From contig NC_013037.1 of assembly GCF_000023125.1 (NCBI RefSeq), positions 248,001 through 312,000 on the forward strand: 64,000 nt of DNA, in the 5' to 3' direction. Each line of letters opens with the position of its first letter. Position 1 is the first letter of the stretch. The translations under genes were made by a program, and so were the position numbers. The notes beneath the pieces were generated by a model. The model was given only the letters and a program-made list of their open reading frames with translations. It did not search any database and was not told the origin of the DNA. Origin of the DNA: Dyadobacter fermentans DSM 18053 (GTDB lineage: Bacteria > Bacteroidota > Bacteroidia > Cytophagales > Spirosomataceae). Below are positions 27,767-38,098 of the stretch, in pieces.

Positions 27767-27801
27767 TTTGGACAGTAGAGCGCATTCCGGCGGTACTTTT
27801 G
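27767..27801 (+). promoter_or_regulatory. Possible promoter of the GH2 gene
   Basis: TTTG at 27767-27770 and TACTTTTG at 27794-27801 (TAnnTTTG), with a rather long 23-bp spacer. It ends 41 bp before the ATG at 27843. Confidence 0.5.
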
Positions 27802-27842
27802 GTAGTTCTAACTCAAAATTTATCCAAAAAACCGAACACCTG

Positions 27843-29705
27843 ATGAAGAAAGTAGTGCTTAGCCTGGGCATCGTCCTGGGCAGCCTGTACGGTCCGGCTT
27901 TCGCGCAGCAAACTACCGATTGGAAGTACGTGCAAAGCAAGATCGTAACACCCTGGGCAGAAAAAGTGGTTGCCCAAAACCCGCATCCCGAGTACCCCCG
28001 TCCGCAAATGGTACGCCAGAACTGGCAGAATATCAACGGCCTGTGGAATTATGCCATTGTGCCTCAAAGCGCCGGTGACACCAAACCCGCCATATTCGAC
28101 GGAAAGATACTGGTCCCGTTCGCCGTGGAATCGGCACTGTCGGGCGTGGGCAAAACAGTAGGGAAGGACAGCGTGCTCTGGTACCAGCGCCTGATCGACT
28201 TTTCGCCCAAACTGAAAGACCAGCGCGTGCTGATCCATTTCGGCGCAGTGGACTGGCAAGCAGAAGTATTTGTAAATGGCAAGCCCGCAGGAAGCCATCA
28301 GGGCGGCTACGATCCGTTCTCATTTGACATTACCGACCTGCTCGTAAAGAAAAAGCAGCAGGAAATCGTCGTAAAGGTGTGGGACCCAAGCAGCGATGGC
28401 CCGCAACCGCGCGGCAAGCAGATCAAGAACCCGCACGGGATCTGGTACACGCCCGTAACGGGCATCTGGCAAACGGTTTGGCTGGAAACAGTGGCGACCA
28501 GCCACATTTCCCGCGTAACGCCGGTGCCCGATATTGACAAGCAAACGCTCACTGTGAATACCGAAGTTGCCAATGCAGGCGCTTCCGACAAGGTGAAAAT
28601 CACTGCCTGGGACGGCGTGAACAAGGTCGCCGAACAGGAAGTTGCCGCTAACCAGCCCGCCGTGCTGACCATCAGCGATGCGAAACTATGGTCGCCGGAC
28701 TCGCCTAACCTGTACAACCTCACGGTCAGCCTCACGCGCAACGGCAAGGCCGTGGACGAAGTGAAAAGCTACGCGGCCATGCGCAAAATTGGCGTGCAGG
28801 TGGATGAAAACGGCATCCAGCGCATGACGCTAAACAACAAATTCCTGTTTCAATACGGTCCGCTCGACCAGGGCTGGTGGCCCGACGGTCTCTACACCGC
28901 GCCTACCGACGAGGCATTGAAGTTCGACATCCTCAAAACGAAGGAAATGGGCTTCAACATGATCCGCAAGCACGTAAAAGTGGAGCCCGCAAGATGGTAC
29001 CGCTATTGCGATGAACTTGGAATGCTGGTGTGGCAGGATATGCCTAGCGGTGACATGGGTAACCACTGGGAAATGCGCCCGGGCATTACCGGTAACGAAA
29101 CCGACAAGCAGCGTACGCCGGAGTCGGAAAACATTTTTAAGACCGAGTGGAAGGCGATTATGGATGCCAACCGTTTCTTTCCTTCGATCGTAGTTTGGGT
29201 GCCGTTCAATGAGGCCTGGGGGCAGTTCAAAACGGCTGAAATCACGAACTGGACGATGCAGTACGACCCTTCGCGCCTTGTAAACAGCGCCAGCGGCGGT
29301 AATTTCGAGCCGGTTGGTCACATTATTGATTTGCACAACTACCCGGCACCCGTCATGCCACGGCCCGATTTGTTCGGCCAGAAGCAGATCATCGTGTTGG
29401 GTGAATTCGGCGGGTTGGGCCTGCCGGTTGACCAGCACGTTTGGCAGCAGAAAGACAACTGGGGGTATCAGAGCTTCAAAAACCAGGAGGAGCTGTATAA
29501 TCGCTACGAGTCGTTTATCAACCGGTTCGAGCCGTTGATCAAAAAAGGACTTTCGGCGGCGGTTTACACGCAAACGACCGACGTGGAAGTGGAGATCAAT
29601 GGTCTGATGACCTACGATCGCAAGGTGATCAAATTCCCCGAGGCGAAGTTGAAACAGATCCATTCGAAGCTGTACGATCCCTCGTTTGTGAAGCTGAAAC
29701 CATAA
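27843..29705 (+). CDS. Glycoside hydrolase family 2 protein
   Basis: A 620-residue exported glycosidase of the beta-galactosidase/beta-glucuronidase clan. The signal peptide is MKKVVLSLGIVLGSLYGPAFAQ. Then come a GH2 sugar-binding jelly roll (~60-210, with LIHFGAVDWQAEVFVNGK), an Ig-like domain (~225-320) and a TIM barrel (~325-600). The acid/base glutamate lies in WVPFNEAWGQF, and a second candidate in VLGEFGG. The start at ATG 27843 gives the signal peptide; the longer frame from 27768 overlaps the promoter. The exact sugar is not predictable. A terminator follows. Confidence 0.88.
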   Translation: MKKVVLSLGIVLGSLYGPAFAQQTTDWKYVQSKIVTPWAEKVVAQNPHPEYPRPQMVRQNWQNINGLWNYAIVPQSAGDTKPAIFDGKILVPFAVESALSGVGKTVGKDSVLWYQRLIDFSPKLKDQRVLIHFGAVDWQAEVFVNGKPAGSHQGGYDPFSFDITDLLVKKKQQEIVVKVWDPSSDGPQPRGKQIKNPHGIWYTPVTGIWQTVWLETVATSHISRVTPVPDIDKQTLTVNTEVANAGASDKVKITAWDGVNKVAEQEVAANQPAVLTISDAKLWSPDSPNLYNLTVSLTRNGKAVDEVKSYAAMRKIGVQVDENGIQRMTLNNKFLFQYGPLDQGWWPDGLYTAPTDEALKFDILKTKEMGFNMIRKHVKVEPARWYRYCDELGMLVWQDMPSGDMGNHWEMRPGITGNETDKQRTPESENIFKTEWKAIMDANRFFPSIVVWVPFNEAWGQFKTAEITNWTMQYDPSRLVNSASGGNFEPVGHIIDLHNYPAPVMPRPDLFGQKQIIVLGEFGGLGLPVDQHVWQQKDNWGYQSFKNQEELYNRYESFINRFEPLIKKGLSAAVYTQTTDVEVEINGLMTYDRKVIKFPEAKLKQIHSKLYDPSFVKLKP

Positions 29706-29721
29706 TCAATTAGTCATAACC

Positions 29722-29750
29722 AAAAAAGCCCGGAGCGATCCGGGCTTTTT
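29722..29750. terminator. Bidirectional terminator between GH2 and maeB
   Basis: A 12-bp perfect stem (AAAAAGCCCGGA / TCCGGGCTTTTT) with loop GCGA. T runs on both strands serve the two convergent genes. Confidence 0.93.
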
Positions 29751-29775
29751 CGGTTTAATATATTTCACAAAAACA

Positions 29776-32049
29776 CTACTGACCTTTCATCTGCGCTTCC
29801 ACTACGGCAATCGCCACCATGTTCACGATCTCACGCACCGAGCTACCCAATTGCAGCACGTGTACAGGCTTTTTAAGGCCCAGGAGGATCGGCCCGATGG
29901 TTTCGAGCTCGGCCGCTTCTTTCAGCAAATTGTAGGCGATGTTACTCGCCGAAAGGTTCGGGAAGATCAGCGTGTTCGCGCCGCCGTCCACCAGGTCGCT
30001 GAACGGGTGGTTTTCCTTCAATAGATGCGTATTAAACGCCAGGTGGGCCTGCAATTCACCTTCCACGATCATCGACGGGTTCCGTTTTTTGAGGATCGCC
30101 GTGGCATCGCGCATTTTCTCGGCGTCGGCGCCTTTGGCAGAGCCGTAGTTGGCGTAGGTTACCAATGCAATGCGAGGCTGGATGTTGAATTGTTCGACGG
30201 CCTTGGCAGTGAGTTCGGTGATTTCGACAATGTCGTCGACGGTCGGGTCGAGGTTCACGGTCGTATCCGAGAAGAACAGCGGCCCTTTCGGCGTGAGCAA
30301 AATGTACATACCCGCCACTTTGTTCACACCTTCCTGCTTGCCGATCACGTGCAATGCCGGACGGATGGTGTCGGGATAGGTTCGGGTAAGGCCGGAAATG
30401 AATGCGTCGGCCTCGCCGTTTTCGACCATCATCGAGCCGAAGTAGCTTTTGAAATACATCGTCCTGCGCGCTTCGATCGGCGTGAGGCCTTTGCGTTTGC
30501 GTTTTTCGTACAATTTCTCGGCATACCGCTCGATCATCGGGTCGCTTTCGTCGGCGCGCGGGTCGATGATCGCCACGTCGGCGAGGTCGAGTTTGCTTTC
30601 GCGGATCAAATGCAGGATCGTTTCCTTATTACCCAGCAAAATAGGTGTGGCAATGCCTTCATCGCGCACCTGCTGGGCAGCGCGCAGCACCTGGATGTTT
30701 TCCGCATCGGCGAAAACGACCTTTTTCGGCGACAGTTTCGCTTTGTTGAGGATCACGCGCGAGATCTGCTCGTTCCGTCCGAGGCGGCTCGACAGCTCCT
30801 GCTCGTAGGCATCCCAGTCGGTAATCACCTTCCGTGCCACGCCGGTTTCAATGGCCGCTTTGGCCACAGCTGGCGCTACGGTCGTCAGCAGGCGAGGGTC
30901 CACCGGTTTTGGAATAATATAATTTTTACCAAAAACAATATTCGTCTCATTATAAGCCAGGTTCACAATGTCGGGCACCGGCTTGGTGGCCAGGTCGGCC
31001 AGGGCGTGTACGGCGGCAAGTTTCATTTCCTCGTTAATCTCCGTCGCACGCACGTCGAGCGCGCCCCTGAATATGTACGGGAAACCGAGCACGTTGTTCA
31101 CCTGGTTGGGATAGTCGGACCGGCCTGTGGCCATGATCACGTCCTCGCGGGCTTCCACGGCGTCGGGGTACGGTATTTCGGGGTTCGGGTTGGCCATTGC
31201 GAGCACGATCGGGTCTTTGGCCATGGATTTCACCATGTCTTTCGAGACGATATCGGCGGTGGAAAGGCCGAGGAACAGGTCGGCGCCTACCATGGCTTCT
31301 TCGAGCGATTCGTAAGCATTGTCCGTAGCGAACTGCTTTTTCATATCGCTCAAATCCGTCCGGCCATTGTGGATATGGCCTTTGGTGTCGAACATCGCGA
31401 TGTTTTTCGGGTTGGCGCCCAGCGAAAGGTAGAGTTTGGTACACGACACCGCCGAGGCACCGGCGCCGGAAACAACGATGCGGATGTCGTTAATGTCTTT
31501 GTTGACGAGTTTCAATGCATTGAGCATAGCCGCCGCGCTGATGATCGCCGTTCCGTGCTGGTCGTCGTGCATGACGGGGATGTTCAGCTCCTTTTTGAGG
31601 CGCGCTTCGATTTCGAAGCATTCGGGTGCTTTGATGTCTTCGAGGTTGACACCACCGAATGTCGGTTCGAGGATTTTGACCGTTCTTACAAATTCATCGA
31701 CGTCCTTGGTATTGAGTTCTATGTCAAAAACGTCGATGTCTGCGTAAATCTTGAAGAGCAGTCCTTTTCCTTCCATGACGGGTTTGGAAGCTTCGGGGCC
31801 GATGTCGCCGAGGCCCAGCACCGCGGTACCGTTGCTGATTACCGCTACCAGGTTGCCTTTGGCGGTGTATTGATAGGCATTTTCGACATTGTCGGCGATT
31901 TCCAGGCAGGGTTCTGCCACGCCGGGCGAATAGGCAAGCGAAAGGTCGCGTTGGGTACTCGTTTCTTTGGTGGGAATTACCTGTATTTTTCCTGGCCTAC
32001 CCTTGGAATGGTAGTATAGCGCGTCTTCTTTTCTGATCTTTTTGTTCAT
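29776..32049 (-). CDS. maeB: NADP-dependent malic enzyme with phosphotransacetylase-like domain
   Basis: Oxidatively decarboxylates malate to pyruvate. The 757-residue protein is the large MaeB type. The malic enzyme domain spans ~1-430, with [33 protein letters not shown] and [13 protein letters not shown] for NADP. A phosphotransacetylase (PTA_PTB) domain spans ~435-755 and in this family usually acts as an acetyl-CoA-responsive regulatory part rather than an enzyme. The start [14 protein letters not shown] at 32049 is chosen over an upstream in-frame one at 32082. It is monocistronic. Confidence 0.93.
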   Translation of the reverse strand: MNKKIRKEDALYYHSKGRPGKIQVIPTKETSTQRDLSLAYSPGVAEPCLEIADNVENAYQYTAKGNLVAVISNGTAVLGLGDIGPEASKPVMEGKGLLFKIYADIDVFDIELNTKDVDEFVRTVKILEPTFGGVNLEDIKAPECFEIEARLKKELNIPVMHDDQHGTAIISAAAMLNALKLVNKDINDIRIVVSGAGASAVSCTKLYLSLGANPKNIAMFDTKGHIHNGRTDLSDMKKQFATDNAYESLEEAMVGADLFLGLSTADIVSKDMVKSMAKDPIVLAMANPNPEIPYPDAVEAREDVIMATGRSDYPNQVNNVLGFPYIFRGALDVRATEINEEMKLAAVHALADLATKPVPDIVNLAYNETNIVFGKNYIIPKPVDPRLLTTVAPAVAKAAIETGVARKVITDWDAYEQELSSRLGRNEQISRVILNKAKLSPKKVVFADAENIQVLRAAQQVRDEGIATPILLGNKETILHLIRESKLDLADVAIIDPRADESDPMIERYAEKLYEKRKRKGLTPIEARRTMYFKSYFGSMMVENGEADAFISGLTRTYPDTIRPALHVIGKQEGVNKVAGMYILLTPKGPLFFSDTTVNLDPTVDDIVEITELTAKAVEQFNIQPRIALVTYANYGSAKGADAEKMRDATAILKKRNPSMIVEGELQAHLAFNTHLLKENHPFSDLVDGGANTLIFPNLSASNIAYNLLKEAAELETIGPILLGLKKPVHVLQLGSSVREIVNMVAIAVVEAQMKGQ

Positions 32050-32163
32050 ACCTGAGTTGACGATGTTTCGTGCAAGGTACAAACATTCGGTTCATCGCAA
32101 TGAATTCCGGGAAGGTATTCACGAGATTTTGCCGGTAGTTTTTCAACCGGTTATTAACGGAGC

Positions 32164-33354
32164 TTACTGGAACGTGGAAAGGTCATCGTCGGTGAACGAA
32201 GGGCTCTTAACCAATTTTTTCCGGGCCTTCACCGAAGCAACGCGCTTTTTGAGAAAATAGGCAAATACCATGTATAAACCGAACATTCCAATGTAAATGT
32301 AGAACGAAGCGGTGTTGGTAATGTCGCCGTGGAATGTAAAGAAGAGCGTGGTATTGATGATCGTCACCATCCATAGGGTAAACGACGCCCAGAAATGGTT
32401 CAGGCCGTTGTCGATCAGGATGTGGTGCATGTGGTTGCGGTCGGCGACGAAGGGCGAACCACCCTTGAAAATGCGGACGATGAATACGCGAAGCGTGTCG
32501 AAAATTGGGACGATGAGCAGTACCATCACGATGATCGGTGCATTGAAGTAAGCATTCGGATCGTGCAGGTAACCGACGTTGAGCGAAAGGAACTCAACCG
32601 AGAATATTGATAGTAAATATCCGACGATCAGCGAACCGGTGTCGCCCATGAAGATTTTGCTGGTTTTGGAAAAATTAAAACGCAGAAAACCCAGCAGCGA
32701 GCCCGACATCGCGAATGCAAGGCAGCCAAACGAGAAATGGTCGTTGGCGATGAACCAGATACCGAAACCTAGTCCGGCAATGAGGCTTATCCCGCCCGCG
32801 AGGCCGTCGATCCCGTCGATGAGGTTGATCGCGTTGATGATCGCGATGAAGATGAAAACGGTAAGCGGAATGCTGATGAAGTCCGAAACGCCGTGAATGC
32901 CGAATATGCCGTAGAAATTATCGACCTTGAAATTGCCCATCGCCACGAGGATCAGCGACGCAAAAATCTGGATAATGAGCTTCTTCGTGGGGTCTACGGC
33001 CAGGATATCGTCTTTAATCCCCAAAAAGAACAGGATGATCACGCCGGTCATTGCGAGGCTGATCAGGTTCGAGTCCAGGATGTTTTCTGAATGCGGCCAC
33101 AGGAAATAGGAAATGAGCGTAGCCGCGAATATCGCGATGCCGCCCAATGTAGGAGTTTCCGTCTCATGCGAACTTCTGAAACCGGGCTTGGCCGTCAGAT
33201 GCAGCAGGTTCGACAGGTTAATGATGATGGGGATCGAGATGATAGACAAAAAACATGCGATCAAAAACGAGAGGAGGCATTGATAGATGTCATGGTGGAC
33301 AAGCGTATTGACGTTTCCTTCGGTTAGTATCTGAAGAGGTAGTTGTAGTTCCAT
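32164..33354 (-). CDS. Undecaprenyl-phosphate sugar-1-phosphate transferase (WecA/TagO-type)
   Basis: A 396-residue polytopic membrane enzyme with about eleven helices. It should transfer a HexNAc-1-phosphate from a UDP-sugar to undecaprenyl phosphate, the first step of a surface glycan. Signature loops are present: GIKDDILAVDPTKKL, NAINLIDGIDGLAGG and FMGDTGSLIVGY. The ATG at 33354 (MELQLPLQIL) is preferred; the upstream frame to 33429 looks non-coding. It is the most downstream gene of a minus-strand glycan cluster, separated from the GT2 gene upstream by 151 bp of AT-rich sequence. Confidence 0.9.
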   Translation of the reverse strand: MELQLPLQILTEGNVNTLVHHDIYQCLLSFLIACFLSIISIPIIINLSNLLHLTAKPGFRSSHETETPTLGGIAIFAATLISYFLWPHSENILDSNLISLAMTGVIILFFLGIKDDILAVDPTKKLIIQIFASLILVAMGNFKVDNFYGIFGIHGVSDFISIPLTVFIFIAIINAINLIDGIDGLAGGISLIAGLGFGIWFIANDHFSFGCLAFAMSGSLLGFLRFNFSKTSKIFMGDTGSLIVGYLLSIFSVEFLSLNVGYLHDPNAYFNAPIIVMVLLIVPIFDTLRVFIVRIFKGGSPFVADRNHMHHILIDNGLNHFWASFTLWMVTIINTTLFFTFHGDITNTASFYIYIGMFGLYMVFAYFLKKRVASVKARKKLVKSPSFTDDDLSTFQ

Positions 33355-33505
33355 AGTGCCTGTCAAATTAGTGAAGTGCGTTGAGCCGGATGTTAAAAAT
33401 CCTGTACGAAATGTCGAAATATAAACCAATAATTGAAATATGCAAATACCTGAATATCAAAATATTTACCGTATGGTTTTACATACTCAAGGCCACTTAC
33501 AATCC

Positions 33506-34249
33506 TTAGATAAATTGTATAATTTTTCTCAGCGGTTTCAACCACAAAGTATAGAACCTTGGTTCCATATTGTTCATTTTCCATGCCAGCCGGTCGTTCC
33601 GGTTAGCGGCGATGCGATTCTTTAAATTGCTGTTGCTCACCCCGCCTGCGCGCATTTTCACGAGGACTTTAGGGATGTATGCCAGCCTGATCTTTTCACG
33701 GTGCACGAAACGCAGCATCAGTTCGTAATCCGCCGCGCTGCCCAGATCCAGCCGGAATTGGCCGTGTGTGTGATAAACTTCCTTCTTTACGAAAAAAGTA
33801 GGATGAGGGGGCATCCAGCCATTCAGGAAAGCGCCGACCTTATATGCACCTGAGACCCATTTTCTGCGAACGACCGTTGCATCATTTGCATCAATATATT
33901 CGAGGTCGCCGTACGAAGCGTCAAAATCGCCCGCGGCAAATGCCGCCGCCACGTCGCTGATCACCGACGGATACGCATAAAAATCGTCGGCGTTCAATAT
34001 CCCGATCACATCACCGGTTGCTAATTGTATGCCCTTATTCATCGCGTCGTAAATTCCGGCATCGGGCTCGCTCACGAAACGGGCAATCCGGTCGCCGTAC
34101 GATTGTACGATTTCCTGCGTCCCGTCTTTCGAATGGCCGTCTACCACGATGTACTCGATGTCCGGGTAATCCTGGCCCAAAACCGAGTCGATGCAATGCC
34201 GGATCGTCGCGGCACCGTTATAAACAACAGTCAGTATGGTTACTTTCAA
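33506..34249 (-). CDS. Glycosyltransferase family 2
   Basis: A 247-residue inverting glycosyltransferase. The GT-A start KVTILTVVYNGAATI opens the chain, followed by the donor-site DGHSKDGT and the NADDFYAYP metal-binding region. I place the start at a TTG at 34249 because it overlaps the preceding stop as TTGA, so translation of the two genes should be coupled. The open frame upstream of that codon lies over the acetyltransferase gene and is not GT-like. Sugar donor and acceptor are unknown. Confidence 0.82.
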   Translation of the reverse strand: MKVTILTVVYNGAATIRHCIDSVLGQDYPDIEYIVVDGHSKDGTQEIVQSYGDRIARFVSEPDAGIYDAMNKGIQLATGDVIGILNADDFYAYPSVISDVAAAFAAGDFDASYGDLEYIDANDATVVRRKWVSGAYKVGAFLNGWMPPHPTFFVKKEVYHTHGQFRLDLGSAADYELMLRFVHREKIRLAYIPKVLVKMRAGGVSNSNLKNRIAANRNDRLAWKMNNMEPRFYTLWLKPLRKIIQFI

Positions 34250-34812
34250 CTGGTTATAATTCTTGTTTTGACATATTTTGCGGGATTTCCCTGGTAAATC
34301 CCGAATGGTTCCAGATGGCTCGTCGCCACCGAACCGACGGTAAGCAGCGCGTGCGAACCTACCTGCACGCCCGGGCACACCGTGGCTTTGGCGCCGATCC
34401 ACGACCCCGGCCCGAGCGTGATGGGCTTCACAATCAGGTCGAAAGTGCTTTTCCGATAATTATGATTGCCGGTGAGCAGCATAGCTCCCTGCGACAGGCA
34501 GGCATTTGATTCAATAATCACCAAAGTGAGGTTGTCGATCCACACCTCCTCGCCGATCCAGACGTGGTCGCCGATGTGCAGGTACCACGGGTATTTGATA
34601 TTCACTTTGGGTTTGATCACCACGCCCTTCCCGATCTTCGCTCCAAACAACCGCAGCAATGCCACTTTCAATGCCGACGGGTAGGGAATGTGTGTGTGAA
34701 TAAACAGCCGGTTGATCAAATACCAGGTTACCAGCTTCGGAAAGCTGCCCGGATTGTACCAATCGTTGTTATATACGGACAGATTGGTTTGGGTTCCTGA
34801 GATCTTTTCCAT
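34246..34812 (-). CDS. WcaF-type acyltransferase (hexapeptide repeat)
   Basis: A 188-residue left-handed beta-helix acetyltransferase of the colanic acid WcaF type. NNDWYNPG near residue 15 and the repeats GKGVVIKPKVNIKYP, IGDHVWIGEEVWIDNL and WIGAKATVCPGVQVGSHA are visible, with the catalytic histidine region GNHNYRK. It should O-acetylate a sugar in the repeat unit. Its start lies 44 bp inside the end of the upstream GT2 gene, and its stop overlaps the TTG of the next gene. Confidence 0.85.
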   Translation of the reverse strand: MEKISGTQTNLSVYNNDWYNPGSFPKLVTWYLINRLFIHTHIPYPSALKVALLRLFGAKIGKGVVIKPKVNIKYPWYLHIGDHVWIGEEVWIDNLTLVIIESNACLSQGAMLLTGNHNYRKSTFDLIVKPITLGPGSWIGAKATVCPGVQVGSHALLTVGSVATSHLEPFGIYQGNPAKYVKTRIITS

Positions 34813-35695
34813 ATTCCGTCCTGAAATGAGTTACAATAGCTTCCTTGTCGCGCCCAACCCGGTGGTACACTTCGTAAATTTTGGCATCCACCAGGAACCG
34901 GTACCAAAACCCTTGCAGAACGTGCCAGATTAGCCCCTTCGTTCCATCGAGGAAGCCCAGCTTGACGAAGTATCTGTAAGTGAAATAAATAAACGGCCTC
35001 GTAAAAAGGGGCATGTTGGCATATTTGATTTTCAGGAAACGCGTACGTTGCTCCTGGGTACCCCAGAAACTCGGTTCGACGGTTTCCTTGTCATCAAAGT
35101 TATATTTAATGTTCAACAGGTCTATTACCTCCCTGATTGCATAATTGTTATGCTTTTGCGTCCACCAGGTGAGGTTATTAAGTGTGTGGTCCACGATGTC
35201 GTGCTGTAATTGCGCCGTCGTGCCGCTGCTGAGCTTGATATGCTCGTCCATCCACAGCTCCTCGCAAATGCCCAGACCGCGCCGCCATACGCGCAGCAGC
35301 CAGATGGGGTAATATCCGCCGCGGTGAATCCATTTGTCCATAAAAATCACCCTGCGCTTCACATAAAGGCCGGAAACACTTTCGGGCACCTGCGCGAGCG
35401 AGCCGTTCAGTTCGGCGGCGAGCTCGGGCGTAATGTACTCGTCGGCGTCCATGCGCATGAGCCATTGGGTCTGGAATGGGTTGTTTCGGATTCCGAAATT
35501 GAACTGGAATGCGTAGGAAACCCAGGGATTCTGCACCACGGTAGCACCGAGGCTTTCGGCAATGGCGACGGTATTGTCGGTCGAAAACGAGTCGACGATG
35601 AAAATTTTATCGGTAACCTGCAACAGGCTTTGAATGCACCGCCCAATATGCTTGGATTCGTTGTGTGTTAAAATGATGACGGATAAATCGATCAT
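34769..35695 (-). CDS. Glycosyltransferase family 2
   Basis: A 308-residue GT-A glycosyltransferase of the waaE/KdtX-like group. It starts DLSVIILTHNESKHIGRC, with VDSFSTDNTV and the metal site RMDADEYIT; later RRVIFMDKWIHRGGYYPIW is typical for this subgroup. The C-terminal third (~220-308) carries aromatic helices that may touch the membrane. Its 3' end overlaps the acetyltransferase start by 44 bp, and it starts 56 bp after the GT4 stop. Confidence 0.88.
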   Translation of the reverse strand: MIDLSVIILTHNESKHIGRCIQSLLQVTDKIFIVDSFSTDNTVAIAESLGATVVQNPWVSYAFQFNFGIRNNPFQTQWLMRMDADEYITPELAAELNGSLAQVPESVSGLYVKRRVIFMDKWIHRGGYYPIWLLRVWRRGLGICEELWMDEHIKLSSGTTAQLQHDIVDHTLNNLTWWTQKHNNYAIREVIDLLNIKYNFDDKETVEPSFWGTQEQRTRFLKIKYANMPLFTRPFIYFTYRYFVKLGFLDGTKGLIWHVLQGFWYRFLVDAKIYEVYHRVGRDKEAIVTHFRTEYGKDLRNPNQSVRI

Positions 35696-35751
35696 ACTTT
35701 GAGGATGACAAAACGGGTGCCTTTTGGCGGTTACTTCGGCCGCAAATGTAG

Positions 35752-36906
35752 TTACTTTTTTTGAACTTTCTTGTATTCTTCCAATAACTGATTGGCAACC
35801 ACCCGGATGTCAAAGTTTTCGGTAACCATCTTGTAGGCTCGATTTGCGATCGCTTCCGCGTACGTTTTGTCTTGTAATATTTTAAGAAGTCCCTCGGCCA
35901 CGCCATCGCACGTGAGCGGCGTCAGCCAGGCAGCTTCGTAGCGCGCGATATAGTCCCCAAAGCCCACGCGGTCGGATACGAGCGCGGGCACGCCGGACGT
36001 CATGGCTTCGAGCACGGCGATCGAAAAACCCTCGGAATAGGAAGGCGATACGAAAAGGTCGGCGTCGGCTAGCGCCTCCTTTTTGATAGTGTCGGTAAGC
36101 ATTCCCACGAGCTTCACGCGGTTTTCGAGGCGATGTTTCCGGATGAATGCCTCCGTTTCGGCCTGGTAACCGTCGTCGGGCCCGGCCAGGATGAGCTGCG
36201 CGTGCGGCAGCTGCTCATGAACCTGCTGAAATGCGGGTAGCAGCAGGTCAAGGCCCTTTTTAATATTCAGCCTGGCCATGAAAAGCACCATTTGCTGGTC
36301 GGGCGAAATGCCGTATTTGGCCCTGAAAAGCCCTTTTTCAGGCAAATGCGAGCGCGTGTACTCGTCCAGTTTCATGCCGTTCGGCACGATTACCATGTTT
36401 TTCGGGCGGTAGCCGAGGTAACGGATCACATCCTGTTCCTCGTCCGTGTTGTTGATCTGGATGAGGTCGGCCTGGCCGAGCAGCTTTTTTTGGTATAAAA
36501 TGGTGACGAGGTCTTTCTTCCACTTGCTGTGCGACACGGCCCATTTATCGAGCAACCCGTGGATCGTGATCACTTTCACAGCTCTGGAAGGGATCAGGAA
36601 GGGCGCCAGGCTGCCGAAATGCCAGATGCCGTGCATGTGCACGACGTCATATTCGTGAATGTGCTTTTTGAGGTATTTGTACAAATCGATGGAAAACTCC
36701 CGATAGACATTGCTGATGGGCGTCGTGCGTGCGACCGCGATCAGCCGCGCACCCTCGGGCACCGGGTACATCTTTTCGCCGGGCGTCATCGGGCTCAGGA
36801 TATCCACCTGATGGCCCTGCTTTACCACCTCCGTGGTGTGGTCGTAGATAATGCGGGCCGGGCCTCCGATTGCCCATGTGTATGCACAAATATTGAGTAT
36901 TCGCAT
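35752..36906 (-). CDS. Glycosyltransferase family 4
   Basis: A 384-residue retaining GT-B glycosyltransferase. The N-terminal acceptor domain has the glycine-rich AIGGPARIIYDHTTE near residue 12. The C-terminal donor domain holds LFMARLNIKKGLDLLLPAF and the nucleotide-sugar E-x7-E region SPSYSEGFSIAVLEAMTSG. It is cytoplasmic or membrane-attached. It lies 22 bp downstream of the second GT4 gene in the same operon. The transferred sugar is unknown. Confidence 0.9.
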   Translation of the reverse strand: MRILNICAYTWAIGGPARIIYDHTTEVVKQGHQVDILSPMTPGEKMYPVPEGARLIAVARTTPISNVYREFSIDLYKYLKKHIHEYDVVHMHGIWHFGSLAPFLIPSRAVKVITIHGLLDKWAVSHSKWKKDLVTILYQKKLLGQADLIQINNTDEEQDVIRYLGYRPKNMVIVPNGMKLDEYTRSHLPEKGLFRAKYGISPDQQMVLFMARLNIKKGLDLLLPAFQQVHEQLPHAQLILAGPDDGYQAETEAFIRKHRLENRVKLVGMLTDTIKKEALADADLFVSPSYSEGFSIAVLEAMTSGVPALVSDRVGFGDYIARYEAAWLTPLTCDGVAEGLLKILQDKTYAEAIANRAYKMVTENFDIRVVANQLLEEYKKVQKK

Positions 36907-36928
36907 GCTTTTGATCCAAATGTATGTG

Positions 36929-38098
36929 TTATACGCGCCGATGGCCGCCTGCCAGTTCGCGGTAGGTCCGGGCCATCTGCCCGGCCACCGGGCCCGAAGC
37001 GAACGGCGCGACCAGTTTCAGCGACTCGCGTCCCATTTCGCCGATGCGGCCCGGGTTTTGAATAAAATAAACTAAATGCTTTTCGAGCTCCTGCTGCTGC
37101 GAATGATTGAATGTAAAGCCATTGACGCCGTTGCGCACCAGGTCGCCCGCACATCCGCAGGTTTCCGACACGATCACCGGCATGCCGCACACCATCGCCT
37201 CATTCACCACCAATCCCCACGGCTCCGATTGGCTCGGCAGCACCAGCACATCGCTTTGCGCCAGCCAGCCCGGTACCTGGTACCAGGGAAACCCGCCCGC
37301 GAAAACAACTTTGCCGGCAACACCCGACTCTTCCACCAGCTTTTGCAGTTCGGCACGATCGGGGCCGTCGCCTACGAAGAGGAGCTGCCAATGCGCACCG
37401 GTGTGGTCGACGGCACGGGTAAATGCGCGGATCAATGTCTGTAAATTCTTCTCCGGCGCCAGCCTGCCCACGTACACGAACTTTTTCGGAGCTGCATTGC
37501 CCGTTGCAACGCCACCTTGTGAGGCCTTCGCTTCGTCGTAGCGCTGCCGGATCAGCTGCTCGTCGATCACCGCCGCATTCCTTACTTTAATCGCATCCCG
37601 TTTCACGCCCAGACTTTCCAGGTATTCCGCGGATGTTTTTCCAAAGCAAAAAAATGCATGGGCGCGCTTTACGATCACTTTTTTAACCCATTCCTTCCAG
37701 GCCGAGCGGTTATGGTCCGCCGAGGACGACTCGGAGGAAATCACAACTTTCACACCTTTCCAGCGGGCGTAAAACATGAGCAATACCTGCGCCCAATCGA
37801 AATAGCCGGTGATGTTGAGCACATCCGGCCGGTATTCGTTGAAAATCCTGAAAAGTGCTGTCCGACGCTCAGCCAGCGTGACCTGATCGAGGGCGCGTTC
37901 GAAAAGGACTTTATAAGGATAATCATAAATGACCGTATTGTCATTTTGCATTACTTTCCGGCTCGCCTCGTACAATGCGATCTGCGCCACAAGCAGCTCA
38001 TCCAACGGATCGGCCTGCTTCATCGCCCGGTCAATCTCGCTGAACAGCTTCGATTTATAATGCGCCCATAATTGGTTGTGAACAATCAGTACACGCAT
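36929..38098 (-). CDS. Glycosyltransferase family 4
   Basis: A 389-residue GT-B enzyme. The donor domain shows FVYVGRLAPEKNLQTLIRAF and the LPSQSEPWGLVVNEAMVCG region with the E-x7-E pair. The N-terminal part is less typical (MRVLIVHNQLWAHYKSKLF). Its ATG shares a base with the stop of the SGNH gene upstream (38098), so the two are translationally coupled. Acceptor and donor unknown. Confidence 0.9.
   Translation of the reverse strand: MRVLIVHNQLWAHYKSKLFSEIDRAMKQADPLDELLVAQIALYEASRKVMQNDNTVIYDYPYKVLFERALDQVTLAERRTALFRIFNEYRPDVLNITGYFDWAQVLLMFYARWKGVKVVISSESSSADHNRSAWKEWVKKVIVKRAHAFFCFGKTSAEYLESLGVKRDAIKVRNAAVIDEQLIRQRYDEAKASQGGVATGNAAPKKFVYVGRLAPEKNLQTLIRAFTRAVDHTGAHWQLLFVGDGPDRAELQKLVEESGVAGKVVFAGGFPWYQVPGWLAQSDVLVLPSQSEPWGLVVNEAMVCGMPVIVSETCGCAGDLVRNGVNGFTFNHSQQQELEKHLVYFIQNPGRIGEMGRESLKLVAPFASGPVAGQMARTYRELAGGHRRV

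Noticed and set aside
30025..32019. 664-residue open frame on the plus strand
   Set aside because: It lies entirely antisense to maeB, whose protein matches its family along the full length. High third-position GC of the real gene keeps the opposite frame open.
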